NCBI GenBank assembly: GCA_016709305.1
Contig: JADJNA010000022.1
Location: 26,901 to 90,900, forward strand
Source: Candidatus Villigracilis saccharophilus
GTDB lineage: Bacteria > Chloroflexota > Anaerolineae > Anaerolineales > Villigracilaceae
Reading direction: 5' to 3'
DNA length: 64,000 nt
Positions 1-8,111 of this stretch are shown here, in pieces (the stretch's first letter is position 1; each line of letters starts with the position of its first letter). The translations under genes and the position numbers were made by a program. The notes beneath the pieces were generated by a model, which saw only the letters and a list, made by a program, of their open reading frames with translations, was not told the origin of the DNA and searched no databases.

Positions 1-1893
1 AAAATCATCGGCATTGATCTCGGTACGACGAACAGTGTTGTCGCTGTTATGGAAGGCGGCACCCCCACTGTTATTACCACTGCAGAGGGCGGACGGCTGT
101 GTCCATCCATTGTTGCGTTCAACAAGAACGGCGAGCGCATGGTTGGACAGACTGCCAAACGACAGGGTGTTATAAATTCAGATAACACGATCTATTCTAT
201 TAAACGCTTTATGGGCCGCCACTTTGAAGAAACCAGCGTTGAGCGCGGCATGGTTCCATTCAAGGTGGTTGAAGGGCCATCCAATGATGTGCGCGTCAAG
301 ATCCCCGTGACAGGGAAGGAATATTCTCCGCAGGAGATCAGCGCGATGGTGTTGGGTAAACTCAAATCAGACGCTGAAGCGTATTTGGGTGAACCTGTTA
401 CGCAGGCGGTTATTACTGTTCCTGCATATTTTAATGACAGCCAGCGTCAGGCAACCAAAGACGCGGGCAAAATCGCCGGTCTGGAAGTCTTACGTATCAT
501 CAATGAACCCACCGCCTCTGCGTTGAGTTATGGTCTCGACAAGAAAAAGAACGAAACGATTCTGGTATTTGACCTTGGCGGTGGTACATTCGATGTGTCT
601 GTGCTCGAAGTCGGCGAAGGTGTGATCGAAGTCAAATCCACGAATGGCGATACCCACCTTGGTGGTGATGACTGGGATCAGAAGATCACCAACTGGGCAG
701 CAGATGAATTCAAGAAGGATCAGGGCATTGACCTGCGCAGCGACAAGCAGGCGTTACAACGCTTGCGTGAAGCTGCAGAGAAAGCCAAGATCGAGCTTTC
801 CACAGTGATGGAAACCGAGATCAACCTGCCCTACATCACTGCCGATGCGAGCGGACCGAAGCACCTGCAGTTAAAACTCACGCGCGCAAAATTTGAACAG
901 ATGACAGCCGATCTGCTCCAGCGCTGCCGTAAACCATTTGAAGCGGCGCTCAAAGACGCTGGCCTCTCCGCGGACAAGCTCGATGAAGTGGTGTTGGTCG
1001 GCGGTTCATCACGCATGCCAATGGTTCAGGACCTGGTCCGCAGTTTGACGAATGGCAAGGAACCGAACAAAGGCGTCAACCCGGATGAAGTTGTGGCGAT
1101 CGGTGCGGCCATTCAGGCTGGTGTGCTTGCCGGCGACGTGAAAGATATTCTATTGTTGGATGTCACCCCGCTTTCCCTCGGTGTGGAGACCATGGGTAGT
1201 GTTATGACCGTGATGATCGAACGCAACACGACCATCCCCGTGCGCAAGACCGAAACATATTCGACAGCCGCTGACAATCAGACCGCTGTTGATATTCACA
1301 TCCTGCAAGGTGAACGCCCACTTGCCAATGACAACATGAGCCTTGGAAGATTCCGCCTCGATGGCATCCCGCCGGCCCCTCGTGGTGTTCCTCAGGTCGA
1401 AGTGACTTTCGACATTGATGCCAACGGCATTCTGCATGTAACAGCCAAGGACAAAGCTTCCGGTAAGGAGCAGAAGATCACCATCACTGCTTCCACGAAT
1501 TTGAACAAGAATGATATTGAACGCATGGTTCAGGAAGCGCGCCAGAATGAGGCTGCGGATAAACAACGCCGCGAATTGATCGAGGTCAAGAACAATGCTG
1601 ACAACCTCGTATATCAAACCGAAAAGGCACTGCGTGAACTTGGTGATAAGGTTCCATCGGCGGAACGCGGCTCCATCGAAACCCAGATCAACGATCTAAA
1701 GCAGGCTGCGCAAAGCGATGATGTGGCCAATATTAAGAAGCACACTGAGACCCTGCAAAACGCATTCCACGCCTTGAGCCAGCAGTTATATTCACAAGGT
1801 GATCCGCAGGCACAGGGACAGGCGCAGCCTCAAGGCGGCGGTAAGTCTGCCCCGCAGGACGGCGATGTGATAGATGGTGAAGTGAAAGAGTAA
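1..1893 (+). CDS. dnaK: Chaperone DnaK (Hsp70), 5' end cut by window edge
   Basis: ATP-driven Hsp70 chaperone that binds unfolded segments of cytosolic proteins with DnaJ and GrpE. The reading frame is open from base 1 and begins KIIGIDLGTTNS, the phosphate-binding loop 1 of the actin-like ATPase, so only one or two N-terminal residues are missing. Further Hsp70 signatures follow: VFDLGGGTFDVS, VLVGGSSRMP, then the substrate-binding domain (DVTPLSLGVET) and an alpha-helical lid. The tail is Gln/Gly-rich and ends DGDVIDGEVKE, the usual acidic C-terminal motif. It is followed 14 bases later by a strong terminator, so it is the last gene of its unit. Neither grpE nor dnaJ is in view. Confidence 0.98.
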   Translation, partial: KIIGIDLGTTNSVVAVMEGGTPTVITTAEGGRLCPSIVAFNKNGERMVGQTAKRQGVINSDNTIYSIKRFMGRHFEETSVERGMVPFKVVEGPSNDVRVKIPVTGKEYSPQEISAMVLGKLKSDAEAYLGEPVTQAVITVPAYFNDSQRQATKDAGKIAGLEVLRIINEPTASALSYGLDKKKNETILVFDLGGGTFDVSVLEVGEGVIEVKSTNGDTHLGGDDWDQKITNWAADEFKKDQGIDLRSDKQALQRLREAAEKAKIELSTVMETEINLPYITADASGPKHLQLKLTRAKFEQMTADLLQRCRKPFEAALKDAGLSADKLDEVVLVGGSSRMPMVQDLVRSLTNGKEPNKGVNPDEVVAIGAAIQAGVLAGDVKDILLLDVTPLSLGVETMGSVMTVMIERNTTIPVRKTETYSTAADNQTAVDIHILQGERPLANDNMSLGRFRLDGIPPAPRGVPQVEVTFDIDANGILHVTAKDKASGKEQKITITASTNLNKNDIERMVQEARQNEAADKQRRELIEVKNNADNLVYQTEKALRELGDKVPSAERGSIETQINDLKQAAQSDDVANIKKHTETLQNAFHALSQQLYSQGDPQAQGQAQPQGGGKSAPQDGDVIDGEVKE

Positions 1894-1907
1894 ATTGCAA
1901 AGTGAAC

Positions 1908-1942
1908 AAAAAACGGTGACCGATTAACGGTCACCGTTTTTT
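1908..1942 (+). terminator. Rho-independent terminator after dnaK
   Basis: A perfect 15-bp stem (AAAAAACGGTGACCG with its complement) around the loop ATTAA, ending in six T. The A-run on the other arm lets it also serve minus-strand transcription coming from 1983. Confidence 0.93.
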
Positions 1943-1982
1943 GTTGTTTGGCCAAGGGAAATAAACCTCGAAACTGGAGCGA

Positions 1983-2729
1983 TTATCCCTGAGTTGGGCG
2001 CGGTGCTGCCGGGGCGACCGGCTTTTTATTTTGCGGGAAATATTTGTCGATCACACCCACAAGAATCCGATACATCAACAGGAAGATCAAGCTCCCGGCT
2101 GTGTACCAGTAATAATTTTGCGCCCAGCTCGAGCTGGTGTCTGTTCCGCTAAAGATACCGTGGAAGATCCCGAGCAGATACATTCCAAAACTGCCGTAAT
2201 GCAGGAAACGCCATGATTTTTGCCCGATGATCGGGCGGATATAAAACGTGATGGCAAGGATCGCCCATGCGTAGAATCCGATCTGCCCCATGCCAACCCA
2301 AAACGGGCGGTACGCCACGGTGCTGAATGGGATGAGCAGCTGCAGCAGAGTGAATTTTATATAGTGGTCGCCAAGAATTACGATCGCGTGAAAAATTGCG
2401 AACGCCAGCCCCAGCAAACTGACATACTCATGAATGGCAAATGCGGCGGGCGCGCCCGGCCACAGCCGTGCCATTTTGTTGGTAATGCTAAGCCCCAATG
2501 CCATGGAGAGCCACAGCAGGGACAAAGAGACGAAAGCGGTTGCGCGTGAAAGATACCAGTATGCTTTGGGGGCATCACCACCCAGCGAAAATGCCATATT
2601 GGGCAGCCAGGCTGGTAGAAGCAATACTGCCACAAGCAAACCGGCTGTCATGGAAACCAGGAACATTACAAATGATTGCAGGTTGACCGATGATTCATTA
2701 AATTCAATTTGATCTGATGAGTTAGCCAT
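1983..2729 (-). CDS. Ferric-reductase-like transmembrane haem protein
   Basis: A 248-residue polytopic protein with about six membrane helices that matches the ferric-reductase-like transmembrane domain (FRD/MsrQ type). Two pairs of histidines sit in helices: H100 and H114 (spacing 13) and H177 and H190 (spacing 12). This is the expected arrangement for two stacked haem b groups that pass electrons across the membrane. There is no FAD/NAD-binding C-terminal domain, so it needs another electron donor or acceptor. It lies 13 bases downstream of apbE in the same direction, and the Gly-rich and PepSY-like genes lie further upstream. Family-level assignment is firm; the redox partner is inferred from context. 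Confidence 0.82.
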   Translation of the reverse strand: MANSSDQIEFNESSVNLQSFVMFLVSMTAGLLVAVLLLPAWLPNMAFSLGGDAPKAYWYLSRATAFVSLSLLWLSMALGLSITNKMARLWPGAPAAFAIHEYVSLLGLAFAIFHAIVILGDHYIKFTLLQLLIPFSTVAYRPFWVGMGQIGFYAWAILAITFYIRPIIGQKSWRFLHYGSFGMYLLGIFHGIFSGTDTSSSWAQNYYWYTAGSLIFLLMYRILVGVIDKYFPQNKKPVAPAAPRPTQG

Positions 2730-2742
2730 TTCTTATATCTCC

Positions 2743-3663
2743 TTACAAATATCCATTTATTCCTTGACTATATAAAATCGTGCCGCTTTCAAGGATAATC
2801 AGCCCCGCCAGATTTTTGGATTCCAGCCAGGCGAGACCATCTTTACTTCCACGGATCAACACTGACTTTGCGGCTGTTTCCGCTTCGACAGCAGTCGGCG
2901 CCACGATGGTGGCAGAGACGACGTCTGACTCGGCTGGCAAACCGCTATGCGGATCAATTATATGATGGCGTAGTTGACCGCCTTGCATCCAGCGCCGGCG
3001 GTCGGTGGATGAGGTCGCTACCCCGCAGCCGTGATCAAAATACATCATCCCCATGTAACCACTGCTTCGATCAAAAGGTCTGTGTACGCCGATCTCCCAG
3101 GGATTGCCATTTAGGAGGGGGCCGCTCATGAAAATATCTCCGCCGCAATTCATCAATGCAGAACCGAGATGCTTGAGACGGTGAACCACTTGTTCAGCCG
3201 CCCAGCCTTTGGCGATACCGCCAAAATCGAGTTGTACATCTGCGGGAAGACATATGCTTCGGGTTGATTCATCCCATGTTAATGAAGCCAGTGAACGAAC
3301 AATCGGCGGCTTAGATTCATACGGGGAAAGGTTCTGACCCGCCAGTAATCCGAAATCGCGGTCATATCCTGATTCGATCACAGCTGCGGCGATGGTTGGT
3401 GTTACCAGACCGTCTGTATATTTTTCAGCGGACAGGGCGGATTGAAAGACCCGCCAGAGAGTCTCAGAAACCGGAACGAGCTGGTCGCTCGCCCGGTTTA
3501 GCAGGGTCAACTCACTATCTATGCGGAAACGGCTCAAAACCTGTTCCCATTCCTCGAACCAACCTGGTACATCTGCCAATTCGATGGGGGATTTGTCTGA
3601 GCCGTTATCCACACAGACGAGCATTTCAGTGCCCATGGCACGGAATTGTAAGCGGTGGACCAT
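2743..3663 (-). CDS. apbE: FAD:protein FMN transferase (ApbE family)
   Basis: Transfers FMN from FAD onto a Thr/Ser of a target protein. The 306-residue product starts MVHRLQFRAMGTEM and carries the ApbE signatures DFGGIAKGWAAE, NCGGDI and HHIIDPHSG. The frame is open for 94 more codons upstream, but that extension is low-complexity antisense of the neighbouring Gly-rich gene. The ATG at 3663 is preferred because ApbE homology starts there and it overlaps a possible TAA of the upstream gene (TAATG). No signal peptide or lipobox is seen, unlike many exported ApbE proteins. The gene lies 13 bases before the ferric-reductase-like gene, so its flavin target is probably part of this cluster. Confidence 0.87.
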   Translation of the reverse strand: MVHRLQFRAMGTEMLVCVDNGSDKSPIELADVPGWFEEWEQVLSRFRIDSELTLLNRASDQLVPVSETLWRVFQSALSAEKYTDGLVTPTIAAAVIESGYDRDFGLLAGQNLSPYESKPPIVRSLASLTWDESTRSICLPADVQLDFGGIAKGWAAEQVVHRLKHLGSALMNCGGDIFMSGPLLNGNPWEIGVHRPFDRSSGYMGMMYFDHGCGVATSSTDRRRWMQGGQLRHHIIDPHSGLPAESDVVSATIVAPTAVEAETAAKSVLIRGSKDGLAWLESKNLAGLIILESGTILYSQGINGYL

Positions 3664-4114
3664 TAGGAGCCGCCTGTGCCTCCGCCGCCACCCCCCCGCC
3701 GCCCCCACCAGTTGCAGGTGGCGGCGGGGCTGTCCCGCCACCACCCCCGCCACCACCTGTGGCGGGGCCGGGGTCAGCTGCTGCCATAGAGCCTCCGCCA
3801 CCCCCGCCGCTGTCATTATTTCCACCGCCTCCGCCGCCCCCGCCGCGGCGTTGTTGTTGAATGACGACAACAACCTGTTTTGGTTCGGCTCCGCCAAAAT
3901 ATACTTTTCCAACTTGAGGTACTGACTGGACTGCAACATCCGCATTGGCTGTTGATGGGTCAGTACCGGTTTGTTGCTGTGAGCGTTCCAGAGCAGAGGC
4001 GCGATCCGGACCAGCGAACAGATTCCAGCATGCTAAAGTGGTGACCATGGATACGGTCGCGATAGCCACTTGAACATCGTTCCAGTTTTTAGGTGCGAGT
4101 TTATTACTTGCCAT
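3626..4114 (-). CDS. Membrane-anchored Gly-rich protein, C-terminus probably frameshifted
   Basis: Not recognised. The 162-residue product has an N-terminal hydrophobic stretch (about residues 16-34), a KVYFGGAEPKQVVVVIQQQ segment, then long runs of glycine broken by ProPro and Asn/Asp. The start is well supported: AGGAG stands 8 bases before the ATG. As given, the frame leaves the Gly repeat in a run of seven G (minus strand; C-run near 3691-3697), continues VAAEAQAAPNG and stops at 3626 inside apbE. One extra G would keep the Gly repeat and end at a TAA that overlaps the apbE ATG at 3663. The latter is the more natural end. Probably a surface-exposed flexible partner of the redox cluster. 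Confidence 0.68.
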   Translation of the reverse strand: MASNKLAPKNWNDVQVAIATVSMVTTLACWNLFAGPDRASALERSQQQTGTDPSTANADVAVQSVPQVGKVYFGGAEPKQVVVVIQQQRRGGGGGGGGNNDSGGGGGGSMAAADPGPATGGGGGGGGTAPPPPATGGGGGGVAAEAQAAPNGPPLTIPCHGH

Positions 4115-4143
4115 TGGGTCTGCTCCTACTTAATAGTTTGCTG

Positions 4144-4722
4144 TTAATCATCGTGCTCGTCTTCACCGCCGTTGTCATTGTCATGGTCTTCATCGTGGTG
4201 ATCATCATTCGTATTGCTGCTGTTATCGTTGCTGATGTTGTCGTTCGAGTTGCTGCTGCTGGATGACATGCCGGTGGAAGAACCGCCGCCATTATCTGCA
4301 CTGTTTCCGCTGCTGCCAACCCAGGTTGACTGGCCACCAGCAATATAAGTGACCGGTAATTTTGAAATGGACAGGATATTTCCATCCAGACCCACATAAA
4401 CCAGATCGCCAGACGAGAATGTCACCATATACGCATCCACTCCATTAAGTTTCGCGTTCTCGGCGGCATATAGGTCAGTGCGCCCAATCACGTTGGATGC
4501 CAGATCGGCCGCCTGTTCAATTGTCATAGCGCCGCTTACGGTGCTGGATGTTCCAGTGATCATCGTGTTGACGGGTTGCGCCTGCGATTGAGTTTGCTGT
4601 TGCGCGGCTTCTGTTGCAACGCCGGTTTGAACGATCTTCTGATAAGCTGAAGCTACCCCAAACATTACGGCTAACATGAACGTGGTCAGTGCGGCTGAAA
4701 TAAACAATGTGCTTTTTCTCAT
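4144..4722 (-). CDS. PepSY-like membrane-anchored protein with acidic His/Asp/Asn tail
   Basis: A 192-residue protein with an N-terminal membrane anchor or signal (MRKSTLFISA to about residue 27), a Gln-rich linker, a PepSY-like domain at about 65-122 (AYMVTFSSGDLVYVGLDGN) and a tail of Gly/Ser then Asn/Asp/His (about 135-192) that could bind metal. The start at 4722 has AAGGAG 9 bases upstream, and the related gene at 6264-6671 starts with the same MRKSTL, so a longer start at 4803 is rejected. It is first in the minus-strand run leading to apbE. SGAMT at residues 63-67 resembles but does not match the SGAT flavinylation motif. Function unknown. Confidence 0.72.
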   Translation of the reverse strand: MRKSTLFISAALTTFMLAVMFGVASAYQKIVQTGVATEAAQQQTQSQAQPVNTMITGTSSTVSGAMTIEQAADLASNVIGRTDLYAAENAKLNGVDAYMVTFSSGDLVYVGLDGNILSISKLPVTYIAGGQSTWVGSSGNSADNGGGSSTGMSSSSSNSNDNISNDNSSNTNDDHHDEDHDNDNGGEDEHDD

Positions 4723-4854
4723 TAGATTAGTCTCCTTTTGACTGTATATGGGATAGGTCGCTCTGCCTCTAAAAAGGTTACTGTCTGGCATATTAGGATT
4801 CACTTAGAAAAACCTTTCAAATCCGTTTGGCGGGAGCCTGCAATGATTTTGTTA

Positions 4855-4860
4855 TATAAT
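4855..4860 (+). promoter_or_regulatory. -10 element, possible leaderless promoter for the C39-type gene
   Basis: A perfect TATAAT ends six bases before the ATG at 4867, which puts transcription start at or next to the start codon. No good -35 is seen 16-18 bases upstream and there is no Shine-Dalgarno sequence. Confidence 0.45.
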
Positions 4861-4866
4861 CCTGTC

Positions 4867-6210
4867 ATGAAAACACGCTTTAAACGTCTTTGGCTGATCC
4901 CCGTAGCCATTTTTCTGCTTATCGGTTTTTACTATTTTCCCCCTGTTCACAGTCGTCTGGCATGGCGTCTAGACAATGTAGTTGTCCAGGTAAAACATTT
5001 TTTTAACCCGCCGGACGAAGTCGTGTTCCAGCCCAGCGGGACATCGCCGCTCACCATCGAGACAGTTATCATGACGACTCGCGCCGAATACCAATTGACT
5101 CTCACGCCCCCCACTTTACTGGCGACTTCCACACTTAAGCCCGGCCCCACCGCCCGCCCAACGATCACCTCCACCCCTTTGCCCGCTTCGGTTATCCTGA
5201 AGGGAGTTAAATACGTTGACCAGCGCAACCGCTGGAATTACTGTGGACCAGCCAACCTGACCATGGCGCTCAATTTTTGGGGCTGGAAGGGAACCCGCGA
5301 TGATGTTGCAAAGGTCATAAAACCTGGGGAAGACGACCCCAAAAAGGATTTCATCGAACGCGGCAAGATAGACAAAAACGTCATGCCATATGAAATGGTG
5401 GATTTCGTCAACGACACCACCGATTTATCTGCGGTATATCGTTCCGGCGGGAATATAACCCTGCTCAAGAGTTTCATTTCCGCTGGATACCCGCCGATCG
5501 TTGAAAAAGGCTATTATGAGCGTGACTCAAACGGGTCAGTCAGTTGGATGGGACATTATCAATTCGTGACAGGTTACGATGATGCGACAAAGAAATTCAC
5601 GGTACAAGATACTTATCTTGACGGACCCAATTTCAAGATAAGTTATGATGAATTCGTCGAAGGATGGCGCGATTTCAATTACCTTTTCATGGTCGTGTAC
5701 CCGTCAGATAGTGAAGAGAAAATTCGCAACCTGCTCGGACCTTGGTCTGACGATCAATGGGCAAATCAGCATTCATTGGATATTGCAAATGAAGAGGTAT
5801 CCACGCAGGCCGGGTTCAACGCCTTCTTTGCCTGGTTCAATAAAGGCACGAGCCACATTCAACTTCTGCAGTATGCAGATGCCGCCGCGGCTTACGATCA
5901 GGCGTTTAAAATCTATGCTACCCTTGATACGGTCAAACGTCCCTACCGCATGATGTGGTATCAGACCGGTCCCTATAAAGCCTATTATTACAGCGGACGG
6001 TATGCAGATGTGATCAACCTGGCCAAAATAACTTTGGATAGTGTCAGCGGCGGTCCGTATTTGGAGGAAAGCCTGTACTGGCGCGGTATGGCTTATTACA
6101 TGGCCGGCCAGACCGAACTGGCGATTGATGATTACCGCTCTGCGTTAAAAGTCCACCCAAAATGGATACCAGCGACGCAGGCATTGCAGGACCTTGGTTT
6201 TCAACCTTAA
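4867..6210 (+). CDS. Membrane-anchored C39-like cysteine protease with TPR repeats
   Basis: A 447-residue protein. Residues 8-24 form a membrane anchor, followed by a Pro/Thr-rich linker and a peptidase C39-like domain (about 115-290) with C126 in NYCGPANL, H230 in MGHYQFVTGYDD and D248 in VQDTY as the likely triad. The C-terminal third holds TPR-like helical pairs ending near KVHPKWIPATQALQDLG. The start ATG at 4867 is chosen because the anchor begins right after it and a TATAAT stands just upstream; the frame is open further upstream but without a signal. It is transcribed away from the PepSY-like gene at 4144 and towards its paralogue at 6264. The substrate is unknown. Confidence 0.78.
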   Translation: MKTRFKRLWLIPVAIFLLIGFYYFPPVHSRLAWRLDNVVVQVKHFFNPPDEVVFQPSGTSPLTIETVIMTTRAEYQLTLTPPTLLATSTLKPGPTARPTITSTPLPASVILKGVKYVDQRNRWNYCGPANLTMALNFWGWKGTRDDVAKVIKPGEDDPKKDFIERGKIDKNVMPYEMVDFVNDTTDLSAVYRSGGNITLLKSFISAGYPPIVEKGYYERDSNGSVSWMGHYQFVTGYDDATKKFTVQDTYLDGPNFKISYDEFVEGWRDFNYLFMVVYPSDSEEKIRNLLGPWSDDQWANQHSLDIANEEVSTQAGFNAFFAWFNKGTSHIQLLQYADAAAAYDQAFKIYATLDTVKRPYRMMWYQTGPYKAYYYSGRYADVINLAKITLDSVSGGPYLEESLYWRGMAYYMAGQTELAIDDYRSALKVHPKWIPATQALQDLGFQP

Positions 6211-6212
6211 AA

Positions 6213-6244
6213 CATACATGCGGACTTTAATGTCCGCATGTATG
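6213..6244. terminator. Hairpin between convergent genes
   Basis: A perfect 13-bp stem (CATACATGCGGAC with its complement) and the loop TTTAAT lie between the ends of the protease gene and the second PepSY-like gene. There is no good T-run on either side, so termination strength is uncertain. Confidence 0.55.
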
Positions 6245-6263
6245 CAAGAAAAATTTATATACC

Positions 6264-6671
6264 TTATCTGTGGGAAGTAGGATGATGCACGCCGATGGGA
6301 TCCTGCTTTGAAGTGGAGATCACCTTTCCGTCCATGCTTACATACACCAGATCACCGGACAGGAAAGAAACCAGATACACATCCGAGCCATTGAGCTGGG
6401 CATATTCTGTGATATATACATCTTTACGTCCGAGGACGTTGGCGGCTTCGGCAGCGGCATCATAGATCTGTACAGTTCCAGCCGCAGGGGCATCCGCCAG
6501 GTTTGGAGTGATTTGCGGCTGTTCTTGCGGCTGAACCTGTTCTTCTGCCTGCGAATCATTGCCCGGCACAGCTGCTTCAACAACTTTACGATATGTGGAG
6601 ACCAGCATAAACAAAAGCCCGATTACTACAGCGGTCAATATGATTGAAAGAATCAAAGTACTTTTTCTCAT
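6264..6671 (-). CDS. PepSY-like membrane-anchored protein, paralogue of the 4144 gene
   Basis: A 135-residue protein with an N-terminal anchor (MRKSTLILSIILTAVVIGLL), a Gln/Glu/Pro linker and one PepSY-like unit (VYLVSFLSGDLVYVSMDGKVIS). It is clearly related to the 192-residue protein at 4144-4722 in anchor, linker and domain, but lacks the Gly/Asp/His tail. AAGGAA stands 9 bases before the ATG. The two paralogues bracket the divergent protease gene, which suggests duplication with a later insertion or a local regulatory pairing. Function unknown; a role next to the ApbE/ferric-reductase proteins is an inference. Confidence 0.72.
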   Translation of the reverse strand: MRKSTLILSIILTAVVIGLLFMLVSTYRKVVEAAVPGNDSQAEEQVQPQEQPQITPNLADAPAAGTVQIYDAAAEAANVLGRKDVYITEYAQLNGSDVYLVSFLSGDLVYVSMDGKVISTSKQDPIGVHHPTSHR

Positions 6672-6838
6672 GGGTTAATTTCCTTATTGTTAATTTTGAA
6701 AAGTGGATTTTATCTTTTGATGAGTTATTTTTGCAATCATCCGTAAGTCATAATGGAATTAATACAATCTGCAAAGTCGTGTAAGCATACACCAAAGTTA
6801 CTCATGTTGCACAAGATGGTTTCGCCAGGATTTGAAAA

Positions 6839-8065
6839 ATGAAAATTCTACACTTCGCCGACGCGCATATTGATATGACCAACTACGGCCGCCACGACCC
6901 CGTATCTGGTCTGCCGATGCGGGTGCTTGACTTCCTCAAGTCACTGGACACGATCGTGGATGCCGCCATCTCTGAAAAAGCGGATTTGGTCATCTTTGCC
7001 GGGGACGCGTACAAAGACCGCTCACCCGCGCCAACATTTCAACGCGAGTGGGGGCGGCGCATTATGCGCTTGTCGCAGGCGCAAATCCCTACTTTGTTAT
7101 TGATCGGCAACCATGATATTTCCCCAGCCGCCGGGCGCGCGCACGCGCTTCAGGAATTTAAAACCTTGCAGGTCCCTTTTGTGCGGGTATTGGATCAACC
7201 GTGCTTTCTCAAACCAGATGATCTTTGGGGCCTGCCGATTCAAGTCATTGCCATGCCGTGGATCACACGCTCGGGGCTGATGGCTGTGACAGGCGAAACT
7301 GACTCGACCGAAGCCTACTCACGCATTGAAGAAAATATGGATGACCTGATTAAACGCTGGGTCGAAGAAGAGGCAGACCCATCCCTTCCGATCGTGCTCA
7401 CAGCGCACGCATCCATCGAAGGCGCGAAATTTGGCGGGGAAAGACTCGTGATGCTTGGCAATGACCTGGTGCTTTCAGGAAGCTTGGTGAAAAATAAAAA
7501 ATTAAATTACGTTGCCATGGGACATATCCACAAACCACAGGATGTGAACGAAGGCTTTCAGCCGCCGGTGGTCTATCCCGGCTCCATCGAGCGCGTGGAT
7601 TTTGGCGAAGCGAAGGAGGATCGTTTCTTCGTCATTGCGCATGTTGAACAGGGAAAAGACACGGAAGTGGAGTGGGTGGAATTGACAGGGGTGAGAAAGT
7701 TCATAGACCGCCGAACAGTTCTCAGTTCAAATGAGAACGTGAACGAAGCCCTTAAAGACGCATTACCCAGCCCGAAGGAAATGTCTGAAGCGATCGTGCG
7801 CCTGTCGGTTGAATATCCCAGAGAATGGGATACATTGATCGATGAATCCGCGTTAAGAAAATACACGGAAGGTACATTTGAATTTCATCTGGTGAAGCGG
7901 CCGCAGAGCGAGGCGCGTGTCAGAATAGCTGAGGGGCAGGTGGTCAGCAGTTTGAGTCCGCTGGATCTGCTCGCGCAATATTTTGACGCATCCAAAACCA
8001 AAGACGCAGATGAATTAAAGAAGCTTGCTCAGAAAATTATTTCAGAAGACACACTTGACACTTAA
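6839..8065 (+). CDS. SbcD/Mre11-type metallophosphoesterase (DNA repair exonuclease)
   Basis: A 408-residue calcineurin-like nuclease. Metal ligands are visible in order: D8/H10 in FADAHID, D56 in AGDAYKD, N91-H92 in GNHD and H229/H231 in MGHIHK. This is the SbcD/Mre11 pattern. SbcD normally works with the SMC-like ATPase SbcC on DNA ends and hairpins, but no sbcC follows: the next gene is an MFS transporter 46 bases on. CAGGA precedes the start. The last codons and the following 25 bases form a run of CACTTGACA-like units that resembles a degenerate short repeat. Could act alone or with a partner elsewhere. Confidence 0.85.
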   Translation: MKILHFADAHIDMTNYGRHDPVSGLPMRVLDFLKSLDTIVDAAISEKADLVIFAGDAYKDRSPAPTFQREWGRRIMRLSQAQIPTLLLIGNHDISPAAGRAHALQEFKTLQVPFVRVLDQPCFLKPDDLWGLPIQVIAMPWITRSGLMAVTGETDSTEAYSRIEENMDDLIKRWVEEEADPSLPIVLTAHASIEGAKFGGERLVMLGNDLVLSGSLVKNKKLNYVAMGHIHKPQDVNEGFQPPVVYPGSIERVDFGEAKEDRFFVIAHVEQGKDTEVEWVELTGVRKFIDRRTVLSSNENVNEALKDALPSPKEMSEAIVRLSVEYPREWDTLIDESALRKYTEGTFEFHLVKRPQSEARVRIAEGQVVSSLSPLDLLAQYFDASKTKDADELKKLAQKIISEDTLDT

Positions 8066-8111
8066 CACCTGACACTTGATACTAGGGCATCCTATCGTCG
8101 CGAGGTAAATA

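Noticed and set aside
3396..3860. Plus-strand Pro-rich frame opposite the Gly-rich gene
   Set aside because: Simply the antisense of Gly codons (GGN/NCC); no ribosome site.
3664..3945. N-terminal extension of ApbE (94 codons)
   Set aside because: Overlaps the Gly-rich gene in another frame, has Gln/Arg/Ala-rich low-complexity content and no ApbE homology.
4522..4536. SGAMT as an ApbE flavinylation site
   Set aside because: The usual motif has Thr directly after SGA; here Met intervenes and the paralogue lacks it, so it is only mentioned as a weak hint.
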